Of a stretch of DNA of 64,000 bases, positions 31,112-40,322 are shown piece after piece (position 1 is the first letter of the stretch; each line of letters starts with the position of its first letter). The DNA lies in assembly GCF_001839655.2 (NCBI RefSeq), contig NZ_CP056087.1, positions 3,224,001 through 3,288,000 on the forward strand, given 5' to 3'. Below the pieces are notes generated by a model that was not told the DNA's origin, made no database searches, and saw only the letters and a list, made by a program, of their open reading frames with translations. Both the position numbers and the translations under genes were made by a program. Source of the DNA: Pseudomonas argentinensis (GTDB lineage: Bacteria > Pseudomonadota > Gammaproteobacteria > Pseudomonadales > Pseudomonadaceae).

Positions 31112-32662
31112 ATGCCTTCTTCTCGACCTAACCCCTTGAATTCAAAGGCATTGGCCCTGCGTTATCCGGCGCTCGCCCTGGCGGTTTGTGCCGTGCTCAG
31201 CGGTTGCCAGAGCCTCGATCAACAGCAGGTCGAGCACGGGCCGACGGTAGATTTGAGCGGCAGAACGCCCCATCAGCCGTTGTGGATCGAAGGCACGGCC
31301 AAGGCCGAACAGCCCAAGGACATCTGGGAACGGGTGCGTTCCGGCTATCAGTTGCAGGATGCCATCGGCGTCAACCCGCGTATTGAGCAGCAGCGCCTGT
31401 GGTTCTCCAGCAACCCGTCGTTCGTGGAGAAGGCCGGGGAGCGCAGCAACCCCTACATTCATTACATCGTCGAGCGTCTCGAAGAGCGCAACATGCCGAT
31501 GGAGCTGGCGCTCCTGCCGATGATCGAGAGTGCCTACAACCCTTTCGCCTACTCGCCGGCCGATGCCGTCGGCCTGTGGCAGTTCATCCCCTCCACGGGG
31601 CGCAATTTCAACCTGCGCCAGACCCGCTGGTACGACGGCCGCCGCGATGTCACCGCGTCCACCCAGGCGGCCATGGATTACCTGGCGCGCCTGCACGAGA
31701 TGTTCAACGGTGACTGGTTGCTGGCCCTGGCGGCCTACAATGCCGGTGAAGGCCGCGTGAGCCGCGCCATCGAGCGCAACCAGAAGCTCGGCCTGCCGAC
31801 CGACTACTGGAATCTGTCGCTGCCCCAGGAAACCCAGAACTACGTGCCCAAGCTGCTGGCCCTGTCCCAGGTGGTCATGGCGCCGGATGCCTATGGCGTG
31901 AGCCTGGCACCGATCGCCAACGAGCCCTACTTCGAGGAGGTGGAGCTCAAGCAGCGCATGGATCTGGCCCGCGTCGCCGCCCTGGCCGAGGTCGATGAAG
32001 ACGAGCTGTACCTGCTCAATCCCGCCTTCAAGAAGCGCATAACCATGGACGGCCCGCAGCACCTGCTGGTGCCGACCCAGAAGGTCGAACTGCTGACGGC
32101 CAACCTGTCGACGCTCAAGCCCGAGGAGCGTGGCCTGCAGGAATACGTGGTGCGCGCCGGGGACAACCTGCACGGCATCGCCAACCGCTACGAGCTGAGC
32201 GTTGCCAGCATCAAGGCGCTCAACCAGCTCAGCGGCAATACCCTCGCCGTGGGTCAGCACCTGAACCTGCCGACCAGCCTGCAGGCGCTGCCTGGCCAGG
32301 CGCCGCAACGCGCCGTCAACACGGCCGTGGCCTCGCGCAACTACACCATTCGCAATGGTGACAACCTCTGGCAGATCGCCAAGGCCCACAAGGTGTCGGT
32401 CAACGATATCCAGCGCTGGAACGCCCTGAAAGGCAATTCGCTGAGCGTCGGGCAGACCATCAGGCTGCAGGGTGGCGGTTCCGGCACCAGAACCGTCGCC
32501 CAGCGTGACGGCGTCACCTACTACAAGGTGCGCAAGGGCGACTCCCTGCACCTGATCGCCAAGCGTTTCAAGGTGCAGATGAAGAACCTGCAGAGCTGGA
32601 ACCCGCGCACCGGCAAGGCCCTGAAACCGGGTCAGGTGTTGACCCTGCGGCTGCCTGACTGA
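31112..32662 (+). CDS. mltD: Membrane-bound lytic murein transglycosylase D with three LysM domains
   Basis: 516 aa lipoprotein: signal sequence with lipobox LSGC, lipidated Cys at 32. The SLT domain (about 105-240) has the catalytic glutamate in LALLPMIESAYNP and the AVGLWQFIPSTG and ALAAYNAGEGRV motifs. Three LysM modules follow (about 345-390, 408-450, 470-515). It cleaves peptidoglycan glycan strands to 1,6-anhydro ends at the outer membrane. Two LysM domains are usual in E. coli MltD; three are present here. Confidence 0.95.
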   Translation: MPSSRPNPLNSKALALRYPALALAVCAVLSGCQSLDQQQVEHGPTVDLSGRTPHQPLWIEGTAKAEQPKDIWERVRSGYQLQDAIGVNPRIEQQRLWFSSNPSFVEKAGERSNPYIHYIVERLEERNMPMELALLPMIESAYNPFAYSPADAVGLWQFIPSTGRNFNLRQTRWYDGRRDVTASTQAAMDYLARLHEMFNGDWLLALAAYNAGEGRVSRAIERNQKLGLPTDYWNLSLPQETQNYVPKLLALSQVVMAPDAYGVSLAPIANEPYFEEVELKQRMDLARVAALAEVDEDELYLLNPAFKKRITMDGPQHLLVPTQKVELLTANLSTLKPEERGLQEYVVRAGDNLHGIANRYELSVASIKALNQLSGNTLAVGQHLNLPTSLQALPGQAPQRAVNTAVASRNYTIRNGDNLWQIAKAHKVSVNDIQRWNALKGNSLSVGQTIRLQGGGSGTRTVAQRDGVTYYKVRKGDSLHLIAKRFKVQMKNLQSWNPRTGKALKPGQVLTLRLPD

Positions 32663-32686
32663 CGCGCGTTGCAACACCTTTGACGC

Positions 32687-32708
32687 GAGCCGCCGGGGCC
32701 GCTCTTTT
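32687..32708 (+). terminator. Possible terminator after mltD
   Basis: GAGCCGCC/GGGGCCGCTC forms an imperfect stem with one C-C mismatch and runs into TTTTT. It is located 25 bases after the mltD stop. Partial read-through into the transporter operon is possible. Confidence 0.45.
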
Positions 32709-32769
32709 TCCTGTACAGACAAGCTGTTACTGTACGGAAACCTTGCTGCCCCGGAACCGGATATTGCTC

Positions 32770-34602
32770 TTGAGACGCCCTCTCCTCTCGCTGTTTTTTG
32801 GCCTGGCCACCAGCTTCCCGGCCTGGGCAACGCTCAGCGAAAGCCATGGCTATGCGCAGTTCGGCGCACTCAAGTATCCCGCCAGTTTCACCCACTTCGA
32901 CTGGGTCAACCCCGAAGCCCCCAAGGGCGGCACCTTGCGCATCATGGCCGCGGGCAGCTTCGACACGCTCAACCCCTACACCCTGAAGGGCACCAGCCCG
33001 GTGGCCACCGCCAACTTTCTTCAATACGGCGTGACCGAGCTGAACGAGCCGCTGATGGTGGGCACCGGGCTGTACGATCCGTCCGGTGACGAGCCGGCCT
33101 CCAGCTACGGGCTGATCGCCCACTCCGTGGAATACAGCGAAGACCGCAGCTGGGTGGTGTTCAACCTGCGCCCGGAGGCGCGCTTCCACGATGGCAAGCC
33201 CATCACCGCCTATGACGTGGCGTTTTCCTACCGATTGCTGCGCAAGGAAGGCCACCCGCAGTACCGCACCAGCCTGCAGGAAGTGAAACGGGTCGATATC
33301 CTCAACCGCCATCGCGTGCGCTTCGTGCTCAAGCGGGCCAACAATCCGTTGCTGATCCTGCGCCTCGGCGAGCTGCCGGTGTTGCCCCAGCACTACTGGA
33401 AAGACCGCGACTTCAAGGCCACCACCTTCGAACCGCCGCTGGGCAGCGGCCCCTACCGCATCACCCGGGTCAATCCGGGGCGCAGCCTGACCTTCGAGCG
33501 GGTGGAGGACTGGTGGGGCGCGTCCTTGCCGGTCAACCGCGGCAAATACAACGTCGACCGGGTCGAGGTGGACTTCTACCGCGACAGCCATGTCGCCTTC
33601 GAGGCCTTCAAGGCCGGCGAATTCGACTTCTATATCGAACAGCAGGCAAAGAACTGGGCCAACAACTACCGCTTTCCGGCGGTAAGCCGCGGCGACGTGG
33701 TGCGGGCGGAAATCCCCCACCAGATTCCCACCCAGACCCAGGCGCTGTTCATGAACACCCGCCGCGCCACCTTCGAGGATGCACGCGTGCGCGAAGCCCT
33801 GGGCCTGATGTTCGATTTCGAGTGGACCAACCGCACCCTGTTCAACAGCGCCTACACCCGCGCTGCCAGCTATTACCCGAACAGCGAGTTTTCCGCCAGG
33901 GGCAAACCCGAAGGCGCCGAGTGGCTGCTGCTGTCGCCGTTTCGCGGACAGTTGCCGGCCAGGCTATTCACCGAGCCCTTCACCATGCCGGTGACCGACG
34001 GCCGTGGCATTCCCCGGGAAACCATGCGCCGCGCGCTCGGTCTACTTGCCGAGGCAGGCTTCAAACCTTCCGGCCAGCGGCTCACCAACGCCAAGGGCCA
34101 CCCGCTGCGTTTCGAGATACTGCTGGTCAATCCCAACCTGGAGCGCATTCTCCAGCCATTCACCGAGAACCTGGCCAGCATCGGCATCCAGGCCAACTTG
34201 AGAACCGTGGATCGCGCCCAATACAAACAGCGCCTGGATCGCTTCGAGTTCGACATGATCCTGCTGACCCTGCCGCAAACCCTCAGCCCTGGCCTGGAGC
34301 AATCCCTGTACTTCCACTCCAGCCAGGCCAGCGTGAAGGGGGGCAAGAATTACGCCGGCATCAAGGATCCGGTCGTCGACGCCCTGCTCGAAAAGCTGCT
34401 CGCCGCCCGAACCCGAGACGAACAGGTGGCCGCGACCCGCGCCCTGGATCGGGTGATGCTCTGGCAGTACTACACCATTCCCAACTGGTACATCGACTAT
34501 CACCGCCTGGCGTACCGCAACCGCTTTGCCTTCGTCGCCACGCCGCCCTACACGCTGGGGCTGCGCAGCTGGTGGCTGAAACCCACGGAGACCACCCAAT
34601 GA
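32770..34602 (+). CDS. Periplasmic peptide-binding protein, family 5, first copy
   Basis: 610 aa. The most likely start is a TTG at 32770 (encoding M-RRPLLSLFFGLATSFPAWA), because it produces a signal peptide. The open frame extends upstream to an ATG at 32680 without one. SBP family 5 features: WVNPEAPKGGTLRIMAAGSFDTLNPY, FNLRPEARFHDGKPITAYDVAFSYRLL, PPLGSGPYRI. It captures oligopeptides for the ABC permease encoded downstream. Its stop overlaps the next binding-protein gene by 4 bases. Confidence 0.9.
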   Translation: MRRPLLSLFFGLATSFPAWATLSESHGYAQFGALKYPASFTHFDWVNPEAPKGGTLRIMAAGSFDTLNPYTLKGTSPVATANFLQYGVTELNEPLMVGTGLYDPSGDEPASSYGLIAHSVEYSEDRSWVVFNLRPEARFHDGKPITAYDVAFSYRLLRKEGHPQYRTSLQEVKRVDILNRHRVRFVLKRANNPLLILRLGELPVLPQHYWKDRDFKATTFEPPLGSGPYRITRVNPGRSLTFERVEDWWGASLPVNRGKYNVDRVEVDFYRDSHVAFEAFKAGEFDFYIEQQAKNWANNYRFPAVSRGDVVRAEIPHQIPTQTQALFMNTRRATFEDARVREALGLMFDFEWTNRTLFNSAYTRAASYYPNSEFSARGKPEGAEWLLLSPFRGQLPARLFTEPFTMPVTDGRGIPRETMRRALGLLAEAGFKPSGQRLTNAKGHPLRFEILLVNPNLERILQPFTENLASIGIQANLRTVDRAQYKQRLDRFEFDMILLTLPQTLSPGLEQSLYFHSSQASVKGGKNYAGIKDPVVDALLEKLLAARTRDEQVAATRALDRVMLWQYYTIPNWYIDYHRLAYRNRFAFVATPPYTLGLRSWWLKPTETTQ

Positions 34603-36449
34603 CGCGCCCACTGCGTTCATTTCTCATGCATGGCAGCGCCCTGCTGCTGCTCGGCCTCGCCAGCTTCGCCGGGGCCGCCCCGCAACACGCGCTGACACTG
34701 TACGGCGAGGCGCCGAAATACCCGGCCAACTTCAAGCACTTCGATTACGTGAACCCGGATGCGCCCAAGGGGGGCGTGCTGCGTCTGCCTGGCCTCAACG
34801 GCTTCGACAGCTTCAACCCGTTCATTCCCAAGGGCAACCCGGCCGACCGCATCGGCCTGATCTACGACACCCTCACCTACCATTCGCCGGATGAGCCCTT
34901 CACCGAATACGGCCTGCTCGCCGAAAAGGTCGAGAAAGGCGCCGACGACAGTTACGTGCGCTTCTATCTCAACCCCAAGGCACGCTTTCATGACGGCGAA
35001 CCGGTCACCGCCGAGGACGTGATCTTCACCTTCAACACCTTGCTCGAACATGGCGACCCGCTGTACCGGCACTATTACGCCGACGTGGCCGAGGTGGTCG
35101 CCGAGAATCCGCGCACCGTGCGCTTCGACTTCAAGCATGCCGGCAACCGCGAGCTGCCGCTGATCCTCGGCCAGCTGCAGGTGCTGCCCAAGCACTGGTG
35201 GGCTGACCGTGATTTTTCCCGGGGCAGCCTGGAGCCGCCGCTGGGCAGTGGCCCCTACCGCATCGCCAACTTCTCACCGAACAGTTCCATCCGCTTCGAA
35301 CGCGTGAAGGACTGGTGGGCCAAGGACCTGCCGGTGGCCCGCGGGATGTACAACTTCGACGAAATCCGCATCGAGTACTTTCGCGACATGGCCGTGGCCC
35401 TAGAGGCCTTCAAGGCCGGCCAGTTCGACGTCAACCTCGAGTACTCGGCGAAGGACTGGGCCACCGGCTACAACTCGCCGGCGCTGCGCGCCGGCCGCTT
35501 TGTCCAGGAAGCCTTTCCCAACCGCAACCCGGCCGGCATGCAGGGTTTCGTATTCAATACCCGCAAGCCGATGTTCCAGGACCCACGGGTGCGTGAGGCG
35601 ATCGCCCAGCTGTTCGATTTCGAATGGGCCAACAAGCAGCTGTTCTACGGCGCCTACAAGCGTACCCACAGCTACTTCGAGAACTCGGAAATGGCCGCCC
35701 GAGGCCTGCCCAGCCCGGCCGAGCTGAAGCTTTTGGAGCCGCTGCGCGGGCAGATTCCCGATCGCGTGTTCACCGAGGCCTTCGCACCGCCGGTCAGCGA
35801 CGGCAGTGGCATCATTCGCGACCAGGCGCGCCGCGCCTATCAGCTGCTCACCGAGGCCGGCTACCGGATCGAGAACGACAAGATGGTCGATGCCAATGGC
35901 AACCCGCTGGCGTTCGAGTTCCTCAACACCCAGGCCAACCTGGAACGGGTGATCCTGCCGTTCAAGCGCAACCTGGCCGAGCTGGGCATCGACCTGCAGA
36001 TTCGCCGTGTCGACGTTTCCCAGTACATGAACCGCCTGCGTTCGCGGGACTTCGACATGACCTCGTCGATCTGGCCGCAATCCAGCTCGCCCGGCAACGA
36101 GCAGCGTGAATTCTGGCATTCGAGCAGCGCCGACAACCCGGGCAGCCGCAACCTCATCGGCCTGCGTGACCCGGCGATCGACAAGCTGGTCGAGGGGCTG
36201 ATTCAGGCCGATTCCCGTGAGTCGCTGATCACCCACACCCGCGCCCTGGATCGGGTGCTGCTGTGGGGCCACTACGTGGTGCCCAACTATTACGTGGATG
36301 CCTATCGCGTCGCCTACTGGAAGCGCTTCGGCCATCCGGAGAAATCGCCGCTCTACGACTACGGCCTGATGACCTGGTGGCAGGAAAAGCCGATCGGCGA
36401 AGTGATCAGCCGCGACGATGCGTCCACCACCGAGCAGGAAGAACGCTAG
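34599..36449 (+). CDS. Periplasmic peptide-binding protein, family 5, second copy (YejA-like)
   Basis: 616 aa with signal peptide RSFLMHGSALLLLGLASFAGAA. It is a paralogue of the preceding protein (YVNPDAPKGGVLRLPGLNGFDSFNPF, FYLNPKARFHDGEPVTAEDVIFTFNTLL, PPLGSGPYRIANF) and shares its length. Two adjacent binding proteins probably give one transporter two ligand specificities. The gene overlaps the first copy (ATGA), and yejB starts immediately after its stop. Confidence 0.92.
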   Translation: MTRPLRSFLMHGSALLLLGLASFAGAAPQHALTLYGEAPKYPANFKHFDYVNPDAPKGGVLRLPGLNGFDSFNPFIPKGNPADRIGLIYDTLTYHSPDEPFTEYGLLAEKVEKGADDSYVRFYLNPKARFHDGEPVTAEDVIFTFNTLLEHGDPLYRHYYADVAEVVAENPRTVRFDFKHAGNRELPLILGQLQVLPKHWWADRDFSRGSLEPPLGSGPYRIANFSPNSSIRFERVKDWWAKDLPVARGMYNFDEIRIEYFRDMAVALEAFKAGQFDVNLEYSAKDWATGYNSPALRAGRFVQEAFPNRNPAGMQGFVFNTRKPMFQDPRVREAIAQLFDFEWANKQLFYGAYKRTHSYFENSEMAARGLPSPAELKLLEPLRGQIPDRVFTEAFAPPVSDGSGIIRDQARRAYQLLTEAGYRIENDKMVDANGNPLAFEFLNTQANLERVILPFKRNLAELGIDLQIRRVDVSQYMNRLRSRDFDMTSSIWPQSSSPGNEQREFWHSSSADNPGSRNLIGLRDPAIDKLVEGLIQADSRESLITHTRALDRVLLWGHYVVPNYYVDAYRVAYWKRFGHPEKSPLYDYGLMTWWQEKPIGEVISRDDASTTEQEER

Positions 36450-37535
36450 ATGCTCGCCTATATCCTGCGGCGCCTGCTGCTGATCATCCCGACCGTGTTC
36501 GGCATCCTGGTCATCAACTTCGCGATCATTCAGGCCGCGCCCGGCGGCCCGGTAGAACAGATGATCGCCAAGCTCGAGGGCTTCGACGCGGCCGCCGGTG
36601 GCGCCACGGGGCGCATCTCCGGCGGCGGCGGCGAAGTGTCCACCGCCGGCTCCAACTACCGCGGCGCCCAGGGCCTGGATCCGGAGCTGATCGCCGAGAT
36701 CGAGAAGATGTACGGCTTCGACAAGTCGGCCCCCGAACGCTTCTGGATCATGATCAAGAACTACGCCAGGCTGGACTTCGGCGACAGCTTCTTTCGCGAC
36801 GCCAAGGTCATCGACCTGATCATGGAAAAGATGCCGGTGTCCATTTCCCTGGGGTTATGGAGCACGCTGATCATGTACCTGGTGTCCATCCCGCTGGGTA
36901 TTGCCAAGGCCACCCGACACGGCAGCGCCTTCGACGTGTGGACCAGCTCGGCGATCATCGTGGGTTACGCCATTCCCGCGTTCCTGTTCGCCATCCTGCT
37001 GATCGTGTTGTTCGCCGGCGGCAGCTACTGGGACTTCTTCCCGCTGCGCGGCCTGACGTCCAGCAACTTCGAGGAGCTGAGCCTGAGCGGCAAGATCCTC
37101 GACTACTTCTGGCACCTGGCCCTGCCGGTCACCGCCCTGGTGATCGGCAACTTCGCCACCCTTACCCTGCTGACCAAGAACAGCTTTCTCGACGAGATCA
37201 ACAAGCAGTACGTGACCACCGCCAGGGCCAAGGGCCTGAGTAATGCCCGGGTGCTCTACGGCCACGTGTTCCGTAACGCCATGCTGCTGATCATCGCCGG
37301 TTTCCCGGCCGCCTTCATCGGCATCTTCTTCACCGGATCCCTGCTCATCGAGGTGATTTTCTCCCTCGACGGCCTGGGCCTGCTGAGTTTCGAGGCGGCG
37401 ATCAACCGCGATTACCCGGTGGTCTTCGGCACCCTGTTCATCTTCACCTTGCTGGGACTGGTCGTGAAACTGATCGGTGACATCACCTACACCCTGGTCG
37501 ATCCGCGCATCGACTTCGAAAGCCGGGAGGCCTGA
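36450..37535 (+). CDS. yejB: Peptide ABC transporter permease YejB
   Basis: 361 aa with six membrane helices. The ABC permease EAA loop is [26 protein letters not shown] glycine-rich insert (ASGG-type, [26 protein letters not shown]) after the first helix is characteristic of YejB. It forms the inner-membrane pore with YejE and is energised by YejF. It starts directly after the stop of the second binding-protein gene. Confidence 0.94.
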   Translation: MLAYILRRLLLIIPTVFGILVINFAIIQAAPGGPVEQMIAKLEGFDAAAGGATGRISGGGGEVSTAGSNYRGAQGLDPELIAEIEKMYGFDKSAPERFWIMIKNYARLDFGDSFFRDAKVIDLIMEKMPVSISLGLWSTLIMYLVSIPLGIAKATRHGSAFDVWTSSAIIVGYAIPAFLFAILLIVLFAGGSYWDFFPLRGLTSSNFEELSLSGKILDYFWHLALPVTALVIGNFATLTLLTKNSFLDEINKQYVTTARAKGLSNARVLYGHVFRNAMLLIIAGFPAAFIGIFFTGSLLIEVIFSLDGLGLLSFEAAINRDYPVVFGTLFIFTLLGLVVKLIGDITYTLVDPRIDFESREA

Positions 37536-37538
37536 GCC

Positions 37539-38558
37539 ATGGCACTTTCCCCGCTCAATCAACGTCGTTTCGAGCGTTTCAAGGCCCACAAGCGCGGCTG
37601 GTGGTCGCTGTGGATCTTTCTCGCGCTGTTCTTCGTGACCCTGGGCGCCGAGCTGATCGCCAACGACAAGCCGCTGGTGGTCAGCTATGACGGCGAACTG
37701 TACTTTCCGGTGCTCAAGCGCTACCCGGAGACCACCTTTGGCGGTGAATTTCCGCTGCAGGCCAACTACAAGAGCCCGTATATCCAGGAGCTGATCGAGC
37801 AGAAGGATGGCTGGATGGTCTGGCCGCCGATCCCCTTCAGCTATTCGAGCATCAACTACGACCTCAAGGTGCCCGCCCCCGCGCCGCCCTCGGCAGCCAA
37901 CTGGCTGGGCACCGACGACCAGGGCCGCGACGTGCTGGCCCGGGTCATCTATGGCTTTCGGATTTCCGTGCTGTTCGCCCTGGCGCTGACCCTGGCCAGC
38001 TCGGTGATCGGCGTTGCCGCCGGTGCCCTGCAGGGTTTCTACGGCGGCTGGGTGGACCTGGCCGGGCAGCGCTTCCTGGAGGTCTGGTCAGGCTTGCCGG
38101 TGCTCTACCTGCTGATCATTCTGGCCAGCTTCGTGCAGCCCAACTTCTGGTGGCTGCTCGGCCTGATGCTGCTGTTCTCCTGGATGAGCCTGGTAGACGT
38201 GGTGCGCGCCGAGTTCCTGCGTGGTCGCAACCTCGAATACGTGCGCGCAGCCCGGGCGCTGGGCATGCGCAACGGGGCGATCATGTTCCGCCATATCCTG
38301 CCCAATGCCATGGTCTCGACCATGACCTTCCTGCCGTTCATCGTCACCGGCGCCATCGGCACCCTCACCGCCCTGGACTTCCTGGGCTTCGGCCTGCCGG
38401 CCGGCGCGCCGTCGCTCGGCGAGCTGGTCGCCCAGGGCAAGTCCAACCTGCAGGCGCCCTGGCTGGGCATCAGTGCCTTCGCCGTACTGGCCATCATGTT
38501 GAGCCTGCTGGTATTTATCGGCGAAGCGGCTCGCGATGCGTTCGATCCGAGGAAATAA
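37539..38558 (+). CDS. yejE: Peptide ABC transporter permease YejE
   Basis: 339 aa. One N-terminal helix (WWSLWIFLALFFVTLGAELIAND), a periplasmic domain of about 110 residues, then five further helices. The EAA loop is YVRAARALGMRNGAIMFRHILPNAM, and the downstream LDFLGFGLPAGAPSLGELVAQGK is typical of Dpp/Opp/Yej C-type permeases. It lies 3 bases after yejB and 1 base before yejF. Confidence 0.94.
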   Translation: MALSPLNQRRFERFKAHKRGWWSLWIFLALFFVTLGAELIANDKPLVVSYDGELYFPVLKRYPETTFGGEFPLQANYKSPYIQELIEQKDGWMVWPPIPFSYSSINYDLKVPAPAPPSAANWLGTDDQGRDVLARVIYGFRISVLFALALTLASSVIGVAAGALQGFYGGWVDLAGQRFLEVWSGLPVLYLLIILASFVQPNFWWLLGLMLLFSWMSLVDVVRAEFLRGRNLEYVRAARALGMRNGAIMFRHILPNAMVSTMTFLPFIVTGAIGTLTALDFLGFGLPAGAPSLGELVAQGKSNLQAPWLGISAFAVLAIMLSLLVFIGEAARDAFDPRK

Positions 38559-38559
38559 G

Positions 38560-40179
38560 ATGAGCCACCCCGATAACCTCGTCGAAATCCGCGACCTCTC
38601 CGTCGCCTTCGTCAACGGCGGCAGCAGCCGCAGCGTGGTCAACCACATCAGCTTCGACATTCGCCGAGGCGAGACCCTGGCGCTGGTCGGTGAAAGCGGC
38701 TCCGGCAAGTCGGTGACCGCCCACTCGGTCCTGCGCCTGCTGCCCTACCCCCTGGCCCAGCATCCCAGTGGCAGTATCAACTATGGCGGCGACGACTTGC
38801 TCAAACTGCCCGAGCGCAAACTGCGTGGCATCCGCGGCAACCGCATCGCCATGGTGTTCCAGGAGCCGATGACCTCGCTGAACCCGCTGCACAGCATCGA
38901 AAAACAGATCAATGAGGTACTCGCCCTGCACAAGGGCCTGCGCGGCAAGGCCGCTACCCAGCGCACCCTGGAGCTGCTGGAGCTGGTCGGCATTCCGGAA
39001 CCGCACAAGCGCCTCAAGGCCCTGCCCCATGAGCTGTCGGGCGGCCAACGCCAGCGGGTGATGATCGCCATGGCCCTGGCCAACGAGCCGGAGCTGCTGA
39101 TCGCCGACGAGCCGACCACCGCGCTGGACGTGACCGTACAGCTGAAGATTCTCGAACTGCTCAAGGACCTGCAGGCGCGCCTGGGCATGGCCATGCTGAT
39201 CATCACCCATGACCTCAAGCTGGTACGCCGTATCGCCCAACGCGTGTGCGTGATGCAGAACGGCGAGCTGGTCGAGCAGGCGGATTGCGAAACGCTGTTC
39301 ACCGCGCCGCAGCACCCCTACACCTGCGAGCTGCTGGCCGCCGAGCCGGACGGCGACCCGGTCGCCAGCGACGACGCGCAGACGCTGCTGGCCGTGGAGG
39401 ACCTGCGGGTCTGGTTCCCGATCAAGAAAGGGTTGCTGCGCCGCACGGTCGATCACGTCAAAGCCGTGGACGGCATCAACTTCAGCCTGCAACGTGGCCA
39501 GACCCTTGGCATCGTGGGCGAGAGCGGCTCGGGGAAATCGACCCTGGGCCTGGCGATCCTGCGTCTGATCGGCAGTCAGGGTCGCATCCGCTTCGGCGAG
39601 CACCACCTGGACGGCCTGTCCCAGGGTGACGTGCGCCCGCTACGCCGGGAAATGCAGGTGGTCTTCCAGGACCCCTTCGGCAGCCTCAGCCCGCGCATGA
39701 CGGTGGGCATGATCGTCGGTGAAGGGCTGCGCATCCATCGCATCGGCACCGCGGCCGAGCAGGAGCAGGCGATCATCGATGCGCTGCAGGAAGTCGGCCT
39801 TGATCCGCAAAGCCGCCATCGTTACCCCCACGAGTTCTCCGGTGGACAGCGTCAGCGCATCGCTATCGCCCGTGCCCTGGTGCTCAAGCCGGCGCTGATC
39901 CTGCTCGACGAGCCGACCTCGGCCCTGGACCGCACCGTGCAGCGCCAGGTGGTCGACCTGCTGCGCTCGCTGCAGGCCAAGTACAACCTGAGCTACCTGT
40001 TCATCAGCCATGACCTGGCGGTGGTTCGCGCGATCAGCCATCAATTGATGGTGGTGAAACAGGGCCAGGTCGTCGAGCAGGGCGACGCCAGGCAGATCTT
40101 CCAGGCGCCGCAGCACCCCTATACCCAGCAGCTTCTGGAGGCGGCATTTCTGACCACCGTGAAACCTGAAACAGCCTGA
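38560..40179 (+). CDS. yejF: Peptide ABC transporter ATPase, duplicated (YejF)
   Basis: 539 aa, two ABC ATPase domains in one chain (about 5-265 and 290-535). Each has Walker A GESGSGKS, a signature (LSGGQRQRV and FSGGQRQRI) and Walker B (LLIADEPTTALD and LILLDEPTSALD). In E. coli the Yej system imports microcin C and small peptides. This is the last gene of the five-gene transporter operon and ends before a bidirectional hairpin. Confidence 0.95.
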   Translation: MSHPDNLVEIRDLSVAFVNGGSSRSVVNHISFDIRRGETLALVGESGSGKSVTAHSVLRLLPYPLAQHPSGSINYGGDDLLKLPERKLRGIRGNRIAMVFQEPMTSLNPLHSIEKQINEVLALHKGLRGKAATQRTLELLELVGIPEPHKRLKALPHELSGGQRQRVMIAMALANEPELLIADEPTTALDVTVQLKILELLKDLQARLGMAMLIITHDLKLVRRIAQRVCVMQNGELVEQADCETLFTAPQHPYTCELLAAEPDGDPVASDDAQTLLAVEDLRVWFPIKKGLLRRTVDHVKAVDGINFSLQRGQTLGIVGESGSGKSTLGLAILRLIGSQGRIRFGEHHLDGLSQGDVRPLRREMQVVFQDPFGSLSPRMTVGMIVGEGLRIHRIGTAAEQEQAIIDALQEVGLDPQSRHRYPHEFSGGQRQRIAIARALVLKPALILLDEPTSALDRTVQRQVVDLLRSLQAKYNLSYLFISHDLAVVRAISHQLMVVKQGQVVEQGDARQIFQAPQHPYTQQLLEAAFLTTVKPETA

Positions 40180-40276
40180 ACCGGTGCCTGAGCCTGCGGC
40201 GCAAAGTCGGCGCAGGTTCAACACGGCGCCAACGGGATCGCCGTCAGGCTGAACCCTGAAAACTCTGCAGATGCAC

Positions 40277-40300
40277 AAAGGCCCCGAAATCGGGGCCTTT
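40277..40300. terminator. Bidirectional hairpin between yejF and ppiD
   Basis: AAAGGCCCCG, loop AAAT, CGGGGCCTTT: a perfect 10-bp stem between converging genes, able to end transcription from both sides although the T tracts are short. Confidence 0.8.
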
Positions 40301-40322
40301 GTCGTTGCAGCGGATACGGGCC

